Positions 44,978-54,459 of a stretch of 64,000 nt of DNA are shown here, one piece after another. Numbering within the stretch: the first letter of the stretch is position 1; each line of letters begins with the position of its first letter. Position numbers and translations under genes: made by a program. The stretch spans positions 60,233,001 through 60,297,000 of the forward strand of contig NC_134140.1 in NCBI RefSeq assembly GCF_033958435.1. Direction: 5' to 3'. This stretch comes from Carettochelys insculpta (lineage: Eukaryota; Chordata; Testudines; Carettochelyidae). Below the pieces are notes generated by a model. The model had not been told where the DNA came from. It saw only the letters and a program-made list of their open reading frames with translations, and searched no databases.

Positions 44978-44991
44978 AGTGATCAAGACAA

Positions 44992-46054
44992 TGTCCACAA
45001 AGCCTAAAGAAGTTCACTCCTTTTTTTAGCATAACTAAGTAGCATGCACACTTTGTCACAGATTCTATACAGTAACTACACAGGAATTTACAAAGCAAAC
45101 AAAAAGCCATGGAAAGGCAAATACCAGAAATCTTTTAATTAAAACAAAAAAAAATCAACTAATCATGCCTGCCATACAGAGGTTTATTTGGATCAAGGTC
45201 TGCTTACAGGGCTAGTGGCTGATAACAGCCTGTCACGCTGCCTGGCATGTGGCACAGCTAAGAGTACCATTCTCAGGTCAGACTGCCAGAATACAGTGCA
45301 GACACCTATATTTCACTAAACCAACAACAAATGTGTTCTTCCAAAATATCATGCAGGTTATTATAGGGCCACAGACAATCCCTCTTGCCCCTCATGCACC
45401 TCCCAGACAAACCAGGCTTTTTGATAAAAGTTTCTTAAAACCAGGAATCACATGAATTAGATTCTTCGAGTTCCAAAGACTCGAACACCTACCCAACCCT
45501 ACGTGGATATACACTGCAGATCTTACCCAAAAGCCATGCTGGTAGCCATTCCTTTCAATAAACCAAAAACTAAAGGGTTACCAATATGAAAAAAGGGAAG
45601 AGCATTATTAAGAGGATACAATGAATCATTACAGTGGATTTCAGAGTCTGTAGGTCAGGATAATAATAGTGATGTTAAATTTGCCAGTTTGTAGTAAGTC
45701 TCTGTGGTTTGTCTAAACATTGCAATCCTTAGTCCATTGGTCAAAGCTCTCCTTTTGTTACAGATCATAATCCAGAGATGTGGAGCAGGAAAGAGGACAA
45801 GAAGGTCATAGCCTCCACCTTCATATCTTCAGTCCATGTGCATGGAAAGTTACTGGCACAAACCTGGAATCTTGGATCACATGTCCTTACATGCCATCAC
45901 TGAGACACAGAGCATCCATTGTTTCTGTGCCTGCTGGGGTATCCTCTGGAAGGGCCAACTGAGGAGCTGTCCCTCTTAAATAGGCCATCAGAACATGTTT
46001 GACTAGCCTTAATGCAAATCTGAGTTGTGGGTGTTATCTGGGAATACAACACAT
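44992..46054. other. Stretch with nothing recognised
   Basis: Ordinary DNA between a PLE insertion and a MITE. Confidence 0.4.
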
Positions 46055-46057
46055 TTG

Positions 46058-46739
46058 GGCTACGTCTACACGTGCACACTACATCGAAATAGCTTATTTC
46101 GATGAATAACGTCTACACGTCCTCCAGGGCTGGCAACGTCGACGTTCAACTTCGACGTTGGGCAGCACCACATCGAAATAGGCGCTGCGAGGGAACGTCT
46201 ACACGCCAAAGTAGCACACATCGAAATAAGGGTGCCAGGAACAGCTGCAGACAGGGTCACAGGGCGGACTCAACAGCAAGCCACTCCCTTAAAGGGCCCC
46301 TCCCAGACACAGTTGCACTAAACAACACAAGATCCACAGAGCCGACAACTGGTTGCAGACCCTGTGCATGCAGCATGGATCCCCAGCTGCCACAGCAGCA
46401 GCCAGAAGCCCTGGGCTAAGGGCTGCTGCACACAGTGACCATAGAGCCGCGCAGGGGCTGGAGAGAGAACGTCTCTCAACCCCTCAGTTGATGGCTGCCA
46501 TGGCAGACCCCGCTATTTCGATGTTGCGGGACGCGGATCGTCTACACGTGCCCTACTTCAACGTTCAACTTCGAAGTAGGGCGCTATTCCCATCCCCTCA
46601 TGGGGTTAGCGACTTCGACATCTCGCCGCCTAACGACGATTTCATCTTCGAACTAGCGCCCAACACGTGTAGGCGTGACGGGCGCTATTTCGAAGATGGC
46701 GCCGCTACTTCGAAGTAGCATGCACATGTAGATGTGGCC
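46058..46739 (+). mobile_element. 682-bp MITE, GGCYRYGTCTACAC group (long form, copy 1)
   Basis: Left end GGCTACGTCTACACGTGC; right end, inward, GGCCACATCTACATGTGC. Flanked by TTG on both sides (46055-46057 and 46740-46742). The terminus motif recurs inside at about 46111, 46195 and 46539. ATTTCGAAAT-type and CAACGTCGACGTT-type boxes are frequent near both ends. Two overlapping plus-strand frames of 105 and 121 codons lie in the middle and recur in copy 2. Confidence 0.85.
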
Positions 46740-47109
46740 TTGGAATGCAAACACACATCAGATATTCATGTCTTCAGATGCAATGAAGATGCACAGATTT
46801 AATGAGGATAATAACACCTAAGAATGTGTAAATTTCCAATGACACTTTACAAGGCATAGGTTGCTGAATATTTACCACAGCTGTGCAACAGTGGTGATAC
46901 CTCAGTGTATATGTGGTCATCTTTCTTTCTGTACTGGTGTCCCACAGTCCACAGAGTTAGATCTGATCACACAAAAACCACAAGAATGAGGTTCCAGAGA
47001 AGAGCTGTGTCCTACACAACCTGAAGTTTGACAGTATGAGATATAAATTTTTCACAGGCTGCGAAGAAGAGATTAGCAGTGGCATGAACATCTGAGCTCT
47101 TTTGTTGGT

Positions 47110-47410
47110 ACAGTAGACCCCGCATAAGTCAAACTTCCCATGCATCTTAGGGGAGCCAGGAAACTGATGAAGGCACCAGTCCTGGTCAGTTTCCTGGCTC
47201 CAGTGAGTAGAGGGGAGGTTGGGACCATGCAGCAGCCTGGTTCCCGGCTCCCCTCTGCTTGCAGAACCAGTAAACTAACTAGGTGTGCTGCCCTCCTCAG
47301 TTTTCCCACTCCTATCAGTGGGGAAACCTCTCTTGTCAGTGGTGGCAGCCCGTTGCTGTCAGGAGCAGCAGTAGAGTTAAACTGAGACATTGCACTTATT
47401 TTGGGGGTTT
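47110..47410. mobile_element. Possible mariner/Tigger-like MITE
   Basis: TACAGTAGACCCCGCATAAG looks like a Tigger-type terminus next to a TA. The right end is not convincing. The inside has mirrored GAAACTGA/TCAGTTTC segments. Low confidence. Confidence 0.25.
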
Positions 47411-48681
47411 ATTGTGCATGAAATACTGTTGACCATTGTGACTAATCATCTTTGGTAACCCAGGGGCTACAGCCTGTGAAACTATATGTACTCAAGACTC
47501 TGACTGCCAGATACCATACAACCACAGAAGAGAAAATAATCTTTTTAATTGTTTATCTCCTCATTTGGTCATACACAACGCAGTGACTATTGATGATATA
47601 CGATGTACTTCTAGTGAAGGCAAAGTTCTCATAATATTAATTACTTTCAGCAACTGACTAAAGTGGAAGGCATTAAATTGAAATCAATCTCATTGACCCA
47701 ATCATTAGGCAGTCTCAGAATCAGTATCCATTCCCCAGTAAGTTACAGGGAAGGAGAGCTGTTGCTTTGGTTACAGTTTTAAATGCCATCCCCTTTTACA
47801 TGCTCCAAAGATCTTGTTAACACAGAGATGAAAGCAATGACCTGGTAAAATTAATTAGATGTATTATGAAATAACTTTAAGATCTTTTTCACAGATCAGA
47901 AATGGAGTGAAACAGGTTAGTTTATTTTTAAATTTTGCTTCACAATTCCCTTTAAACAGAAAACACAGTTGTGGGAGAAGAAGAGAAGAAGCTGGAGGCA
48001 CACATGTTGACTGGAGTCATTGTTTATGAAGAGAGACTTGCATGCAGTGCAGTTTATGTTTTTAATAAATCAAACAATAAAAAGATTATGAAGCAAAAAA
48101 TGTTAAGACTTTTTCTGCGTATATCTTTAAAAGGCTGTCAGCCACTTGCTTCATTTTTAAATTGAAGTAAGCAAGTGAAAGTTATACAAATTATAGAAAG
48201 CTGAACATTTTCAGAACAGGACCTGCTATATCTAATTGCAACAGCTAGTATATGTCCAACTTCCTTCTATGTTATAACAAAAAAAAAATCAGAATACACT
48301 GCTATCTAAATGCATGGGATGTGAACTGCAATTCACCATTGCTGATCTTCCTTCTCTAAAGTATGAAATAATGGTCCTACAAAAGAGAGAGAAGAGCACT
48401 ATTAGATACATTAATTGTCATAATCTATTAATTTTAGAACTTCCAGGGGAAGCAAGCTGAGTACAGAACTATTGAAAAACGCATTTTGTAAAACAGAAGT
48501 TAATTTAAAATAGCAAATGTGTCTCAGAGGAATAAAACCCATAGCAATTCCATCTTAAAGAAACATTCTGGTAAATTAAATCCACACTGATACAGCTTTC
48601 ACTAAACTTTCAATTCAAAATAAGAATCCAAGGGCCTCAAATTAAAGTAGAAATCTAGATCTCTCGTACTGTTTTTAACTC
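47411..48681. other. Stretch with nothing recognised
   Basis: AT-rich DNA up to the target duplication of the PLE. Confidence 0.4.
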
Positions 48682-48813
48682 AATTTACAGAACAAAAAGG
48701 CAGTCATGTAGCACTTTAAAGACTAACAAAATAATTTGTTAGGTGATGAGCTTTGTGGAACAGACCCACTTCTTCAGATCTATAGCCCTACCAGAACAGA
48801 TTCAATGCACCGT

Positions 48814-49495
48814 GGCCGCGTCTACACGTGCACGCTACTTCGAAGTAGCGGCGCCAACTTCGAAATAGCGCCCGTCACGCCTACATGTGTTGGGCGCTAC
48901 TTTGAAGTTGAAATCGACATTAGGCAGCGAGACGTCTAAGTCGCTAACCCCATGAGGGGATGGGAATAGCACCCTACTTCGAAGTTGAACGTCGAAGTAG
49001 GGCACGTGTAGATGATCCGCGTCCCGCAACATCGAAATAGCAGGGTCCGCCATGGTGGCCATCAGCTGAGGGGTTGAGAGACACTCTCTCTCCAGCCCCT
49101 GCGGGGTTCTATGGTCACCGTGTGCAGCAGCCCTTAGCCCAGGGCTTCTGGCTGCTGCTGCGGCAGCTGGGGATCCATGCTGCATGCACAGGGTCTGCAA
49201 CCAGTTGTCGGCTCTGTGGATCTTATGTTGTTTAGTGCAACTGTGTCTGGGAGGGGCCCTTTAAGGGAGCGGCTTGCTGTTGAGTCCGCCCTGTGACCCT
49301 GTCTGCAGCTGTTTCTGGCACCCTTATTTCGATGTGTGCTACTTTGGCATGTAGACGTTCCCTCGCAGCGCCTATTTCGATGTGGTGCTGCCCAACGTCG
49401 AAGTTGAACGTCGATGTTGCCAGCCCTGGAGGACGTGTAGACGTTATTCATCGAAATAGACTATTTCGATGTAGCGGGCACGTGTAGATGTAGCC
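48814..49495 (-). mobile_element. 682-bp MITE, GGCYRYGTCTACAC group (long form, copy 2), inside the PLE
   Basis: It is the same length as copy 1 and in opposite orientation. Ends GGCCGCGTCTACACGTGC and, inward, GGCTACATCTACACGTGC. Flanks CGT and CGG agree at two of three bases. Its minus-strand frames of 121 (48835-49200) and 105 codons (49134-49451) match those of copy 1 closely. It interrupts the left arm of the PLE, so it is younger than the PLE. Confidence 0.85.
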
Positions 49496-49829
49496 CGGGG
49501 TCCAAAAATTGTTACCAAGGCTGGCAAATCAGATAGAAGAGCAGAAAGAGAGGGGTGAGGGGTGGGGGAAGTTAAGTGTTTGGTTAAACATCAAAGTACG
49601 GGAAAGAGTCCTTATAATGGGTCAGGTAATTGCTGACCCTGTTCAAACCAAGTGTTAATGTGTCAAATTTGGATGTAAATGTTAGTTCCGAACATTCTCT
49701 CTGTAGACAGTTGTTAAAGTATCTTTTCTCCAGAACGCAAACTCTCAGGTTTTTAACAGAATGGCCAACTCCATTAAAGTTCTGGCTGACAGGTTTGTGT
49801 ATTTGGAGATTTTTGAAGTCTGCTCTATG

Positions 49830-50093
49830 TCAATTCATTCTTTTGGGAAGAGTGTTTGCAGTTTGCCCAATGTGCATAGTGGATGGGCATTGCTGGCACG
49901 TGATGGCATAGATAACGTTAGTTGAGGAACAGGAGAATGTGCCCCTGATTCTGTAATTAACATGGTTAGGTCCAGTGATGATATCTCCAGAATAGATATG
50001 TGGACGAAGTTGGCAACGGGGTTTGTTGCAATGGAAAGTTCCAGGATTATTATTATTGTGGTATAGCCTGTGGTTGCTAGTGAGAATCCTCAT
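49830..50093 (-). pseudogene. PLE GIY-YIG endonuclease domain remnant
   Basis: The 87-codon minus-strand frame has a CNKPRCQLRPHI segment, the hallmark Cys-rich part before the nuclease, and NVIYAITCQQCPSTMHIGQT, which aligns with the GIY...YIG core (here IYA and HIG) followed by LPKRMN. This domain cuts DNA to prime PLE insertion. The Tyr of YIG is His, and the frame ends soon after. Confidence 0.8.
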
Positions 50094-50599
50094 AAGGTTA
50101 GGAAATTGTCTATAGAAGACAACAGACCTGTTGCCTAGGGCCTTTGGGATTGTGGCATCATGATTTAGGATAGGTTGTAGGTCTTTAATGATGTGGTGCA
50201 GTGGTTTGAGTTGGGGGCTGTAGGTAGTAACAAGTGGTGTTCTGTTACGGACTTTTTTGGGCCTATCTTGGAGTAGTTGGTTCTGGGTATTTGTCTGGCT
50301 CTGTCAATTTGGTTTTTTACTCCTCCTGGTGGGTAATTAAGGTTTATGAATATTTGATAGAGATCTTTTAGTCTTCAGTCTCTGTCAGTAGGATCAGAGC
50401 AGATGCAATTGTATCTCACGGCTTTACTGTAAACTATGCATCGTATGGTGTGTGCAGGATGGAAGCTAGAAGCGTGTAGGTAAGTGTAGTGGTCAGTGGG
50501 CTTCTGGTACAGAGTGGCCATTGGTGATTTGTACTGTAAAGTCCAGGAAATGTGTCTCTTGTGTGGAGTGGTCAAGGCTGAAGTTGATGGTGGGGTGCA

Positions 50600-51003
50600 G
50601 ATTGTTAAAGTCTCTGTGAAATTATTCCAGTCTCTTTAACATAGGTCCAAATGATAAAGATGCCATTGATGTATCATAAATAAAGGAGGGGTAATAGGGG
50701 ATGAGAGCTGAGGAATCGTTGTTCTAAGTCAGCCATAAATATATTAGCATATTGTGGGGCCATGCAGGTGCCCATAGCAGTGCCACTAATCTGAAGGCAT
50801 AATTTGTTCCCAAATTGGAAATAATTGTGGGTGAGAACAAAGTTACATAGGTCAGACACCAGATTACCTCTGGTAACATCAGGGATGGTATTCCTGATCA
50901 CTTGTAGTCCATCCTCATGTGGAATATTAGAGTAGAGAGCCTCTACGTCCATGGTGGCAAGGATGGTGTTATCAGGAAGTCTTCTGATGTTCAAAACTAA
51001 CAT
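50600..51003 (-). pseudogene. PLE reverse transcriptase fragment, catalytic motif destroyed
   Basis: The minus strand reads ILATMDVEALYSNIPHEDG (motif A region), then FGNKLCLQISGTAMGTCMAP and QYANIFMADLE (motif B region), as in PLE reverse transcriptases. After a frameshift near 50680 the motif C region reads YINGIFIIW (codons at about 50650-50673), where the family has RY-DD-F-IW, so both catalytic aspartates are lost. The N-terminal third and the RT-endonuclease linker are missing or degraded. Confidence 0.8.
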
Positions 51004-51226
51004 TCATATTCAAATTCAACATATTAACACTTGGTTTGAACAGGGACAGCACTTACCTGACCCATTATAAGAACTCTTTCACATACTTTGATGTTTGACC
51101 AAACACTTAACTTCCCCCACTCCTCATTCCCTTCTTTCTGCTCATCTGTCTGATCAGCCAACCTTGATAACAATTTTTGGACCTCTGTGCTTTATATATT
51201 GAGTATGTTCTGGTAAGGCTGTACAT

Positions 51227-51253
51227 CTGAAGAAGTGGGTCTGTCCCATGAAA
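51227..51253 (+). ncRNA. Hammerhead-ribozyme-like core in the PLE terminal repeat (candidate)
   Basis: CTGAAGA (51227-51233), an extra A, GTGGG/CCCAT stem with one G-U pair, then GAAA (51250-51253). It is in the inverted terminal repeat of the full PLE; the partner in the other arm (48757-48783, minus strand) has lost one base of GAAA. PLEs of many animals are known to carry hammerheads in their terminal repeats. Confidence 0.35.
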
Positions 51254-51830
51254 GCTCATTACCTAATAAGTTGTTAGTCTTTAAAGTGCTACTTGACTGC
51301 TGTTTTGTTTTGATAGAATAGAGACTAACAAGGCTACCTGACTGTTACTAATTTACAGAACAGTTATATATACATATATCATCCATGGATAGATCAGCAT
51401 GACAAAAATTTACAATATTATAGTAAAAGTAATTATATGAAAAGGAATGCTAAATAATTAACATATATTCAAAAGCAGACAACTCCAAGAGAGAACAAAA
51501 GTTAGTCCATATGGACAATCATTATACACATTAATGAGTCTGACGTCTCTTCTGGTTCTCTTGATAGAGTGTTTTTTGGATGAGGTGGTAGGCAGGGCTC
51601 AGGGGTTGAGTCGGGGGTGTGTATCAATGACAGGGCTAGCTCTTCTGGGCTACATCTACACAGCACCATTATTCCTGAATAAACTATTCTGGAAAAGGTA
51701 CTCTGGAATAGCTTATTCCAAGACAGAACATCTACACACAAAATGCTTTTCAAAATAGCACTCAGCTATTTCAAAATAGAGTGTCTACACACAAAAGAGC
51801 CTATTTCAAAATAGGGCCATTGGACACACT

Positions 51831-52031
51831 GGCTATGTCTACACTAGCCCCAAACTTTGAAATGGTCATGTAAATTCCTGTGAGCAGATGGGAATAAGGG
51901 GACTTCGAAGTAGGTGGTGTCCTTTCCAAAAGGAGCTCCGTCAGGACGACTTGCATGGCGGCAAGCCGCGTCAATTTCGAAATGCCATTTACATGGCCAT
52001 TTCGAAGTTTGGGGCTAGTGTAGACACAGCC
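51831..52031. mobile_element. 201-bp MITE, deleted form, with ACT duplication
   Basis: Ends GGCTATGTCTACACTAGCCC and, inward, GGCTGTGTCTACACTAGCCC, flanked by ACT on both sides (51828-51830 and 52032-52034). It is an internally shortened relative of the 419-bp foldback at 39804. Confidence 0.85.
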
Positions 52032-52063
52032 ACTATGTCTTATTTTGAAATAGACTCCACTCC

Positions 52064-52505
52064 AGCTGCGTCTACACTAGCAAGTTCTTTTGAAAGATTT
52101 TTCGAAAGAAGGGGGTTCTTTCGAAAGATCCCACAGAGTGTCTACATACAAAAAATGTTCTTTCAAAAGTAAATCAAAAGAATGTAGTGCTCCTTTCAAA
52201 ATCAGTCTTCCTTTCCCATTTCAAGAAGAGCACCCCCTTTTGAAAGCTTCTTTCAAAAGAAAACAAGTGTAGATGCTCTGCAGGCACTTTTTTCAAAAGA
52301 GCAGTCCTAACGGGGCCTGATTTTTTGATCCGTGGCCTGTTCTTTCAAGAGAGTGGAGGCTGTGTGGAGGATCTCTTTCAAAAGAGCAGATCACTCTTTT
52401 GATCCACTTTTTTATGTGTGGACGCATTCTTTCAAAAGAAGTTCTTTTGGAAGAGATCTTCCAGAAGAGCTTCTTTAAAAAGATCTCTGTAGTGTAGACG
52501 AAGCC
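52064..52505. mobile_element. 442-bp MITE, TTTCGAAAGA subtype, with TCC duplication
   Basis: Ends AGCTGCGTCTACACTAGCAA and, inward, GGCTTCGTCTACACTACAGA, flanked by TCC on both sides (52061-52063 and 52506-52508). The interior has TTCTTTCGAAAGA and TCTTTCAAAAGA boxes in place of the TTCGAAAT boxes of the other subtype. Confidence 0.85.
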
Positions 52506-52591
52506 TCCCTGTCTACACAGCCCCTATTTTGAAATAGCTAGGTGGATCTGCTGCAGAGTCTCACAGCAGCATGAATCCCACTTTGACACCA

Positions 52592-53673
52592 TGTGTGGCA
52601 GGGTCAGTCTCATTCCTGGGCCTCGGGTCCTCCATTCAGTCCACTGGCCCGACCATGTGAACCTTGTTACCCTTGCTTGGGGCAGGGGGTGGTCTGGGGG
52701 GAACTTGGTCCCCACCCACTCATTCCAGGTTCCAGCCCAGGGACCCCGGATGGCCGCTACCAGTGAGGGCTGACTCCCTTCGCCCTTGCCCCTGCAGCTC
52801 CTCTCCCTGGGCCACTTCCCCAGACAATTCCCCCCGATACCTCCTTCCACTAGTGGTAGCCACAGCAGCAAATCCCCTCCTTTGTTTGGCTCCTCCAGCT
52901 GACCAGTTCCTCACAGTCTCTGGTTGAGCTTCAGGCTCCCCCTGGACTGGGGGCAGTCCAGCCCCCCCAGGTTGCTGAGGCTCCTCTTCTCTTTTGTGGT
53001 CTCTGGTGTTCCTCTAAGGCTATGTCTACACGTGCCCCAAACTTCGAAATGGCCACGCAAATGGCCATTTCGAAGTTTACTAATGAAGCGCTGAAATGCA
53101 TATTCAGCTCTTCATTAGCATGCAGGCGGCAGCGGCACTTCGAAATTGACGTGCCTCGCCGTGCGCTGGCGCATCCAGATGGGGCTCCTTTTCGAAAGGA
53201 CCCCACCTACTTCGAAGTCCCCTTATTCCAATGAACTGATGGGAATAAGGGGACTTCGAAGTAGGCGGGGGCCTTTCGAAAAGGAGCCCCGTCTGGACGC
53301 GCCAGCGCGTGGCGAGGCGCGTCAATTTCGAAGCGCCGCTGCCGCCCACATGCTAATGAAGAGCTGAATATGCATTTCAGCGCTTCATTAGTAAACTTCG
53401 AAATGGCCATTTGCGTGGCCATTTCAAAGTTTGGGGCACGTGTAGACACAGCTTTAAGTGTCCTTCCTTCTCCTCACTCGCCTGCCAAACTCTCCTTAAT
53501 CACCCTCCCCTTTCCCTGCATGGAGAAGGGCTTATAAAGGTAGCCCTGAGTGGGATCAGCTGGCCCTAATTGATTTAGGGCAGCCTACTCCTCATCAGCT
53601 CCCACTTTGATTTTCATCTCCATCTCTGCTCGGTTTTTACTCCTGCCTCTCCTCTCCTGGCCCCACCCTGACA
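52592..53673. mobile_element. Probable solo LTR of a retrovirus-like element, interrupted by a MITE
   Basis: It begins TGTGTGGCAGGGTCAG and ends CCCCACCCTGACA, that is TG...CA with inverted ends. Flanks CACCA (52587-52591) and CACTA (53674-53678) agree at four of five positions, as for an aged 5-bp duplication. Without the inserted MITE the length is about 645 bp. No gag, pol or env sequence accompanies it. Confidence 0.6.
53018..53453. mobile_element. Large foldback MITE inside the LTR
   Basis: A near-perfect palindrome of about 436 bp. Ends GGCTATGTCTACACGTGCCC and, inward, AGCTGTGTCTACACGTGCCC. The centre is at about 53230-53245, TTCCAATGAACTGATGGGAA. TAA occurs at both flanks with a one-base offset. 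CpG-containing TTCGAAAT boxes are well kept, so it looks younger than the copy at 41142. Confidence 0.85.
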
Positions 53674-53678
53674 CACTA

Positions 53679-54459
53679 GCTTCAGGTCTTGTTGGACATT
53701 TATCTGCTAAATTGAAAAGTCACTGGGACAAAAGTGTGGAAATTTCAAAATACTAATATACAGTGCCAGGCACTACAAGTCCAGGGATTTGCCATAAACT
53801 TGTGGCTCTAGTTAACTATAATATCTTTGTGAGTGAGAGGCCATGTTCTAGACCTGAGAGTAAGGCACCAAGCTTCCCCCGAGAATTAAAATTGCAGATG
53901 GGGATGGATAATTACAGCAGACCCCAGGTCAGGCAAACAACATCAGAGAAGTACATGCCTGGATTTCACATCATGTACAAGTGGCCCAGAAGGCAAAGAA
54001 AGAGCTTGTGGTACAAGGAATAGTCCTGAACTCACTGAATAACCCTACTCTGGATGCAAAAATTGACATGATTTGTGACAAAGAGATAAAAACTCTGTTG
54101 GGAGGTGCAAGAACTACAACCTGCTGCAGTTTCCAAGTGGACTGTTTATTATTTTGCATTATTTTTCTCTGTAATGTTTTTGTCCTAAAATAAATATACT
54201 AAGCTTATCGGAAGCTGGCTGGTCATTCGTAGCCATTATCTCTGGCCCTTGCATGAGAACAAATTACACATGCTGAACTAAGGTCAAATCTTCTGGCACA
54301 GTCACAGAGAATTGCAAGGGGACTTGAAGCCTAAGTCCCTGGTCTGGAGGGAGAGGTATCTTGGTTACTGCCTGTAAAGAGGTGACAGCTGAAGACCTGA
54401 AACCTGAAGAGGATGCAGAGGGAGAAGAAGAGTTGTTACCTGCAGAATGGACATCCTTT
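53679..54459. other. Stretch with nothing recognised
   Basis: It may include the unrecognised 5' part of the following LINE. Confidence 0.35.

Larger units (their letters stand above)
48695..51349 (-). mobile_element. Penelope-like element with inverted terminal arms and 13-bp target duplication
   Basis: It is flanked by a perfect AATTTACAGAACA (48682-48694 and 51350-51362). On the minus strand the order is terminal repeat (51349 to about 50997), a reverse transcriptase remnant, a GIY-YIG endonuclease remnant, then an inverted terminal repeat. Arms 49500-49685 and 50997-51183 are about 90 percent mirrored by eye, as are the outer pLTR parts (48695-48812 and 51216-51335). RT before GIY-YIG is the standard PLE order. 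A 682-bp MITE sits inside (48814-49495), so the PLE itself is about 1.97 kb and internally shortened. Confidence 0.85.
51648..52586. mobile_element. Outer MITE of the nested stack (right end not seen)
   Basis: It begins GGCTACATCTACACAGCACC and contains CTATTTCAAAATAG boxes before, between and after the two inner insertions (51648-51830, 52035-52060, 52509-52545). Its right terminus was not found; the LTR at 52592 may have replaced or displaced it. Confidence 0.6.
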
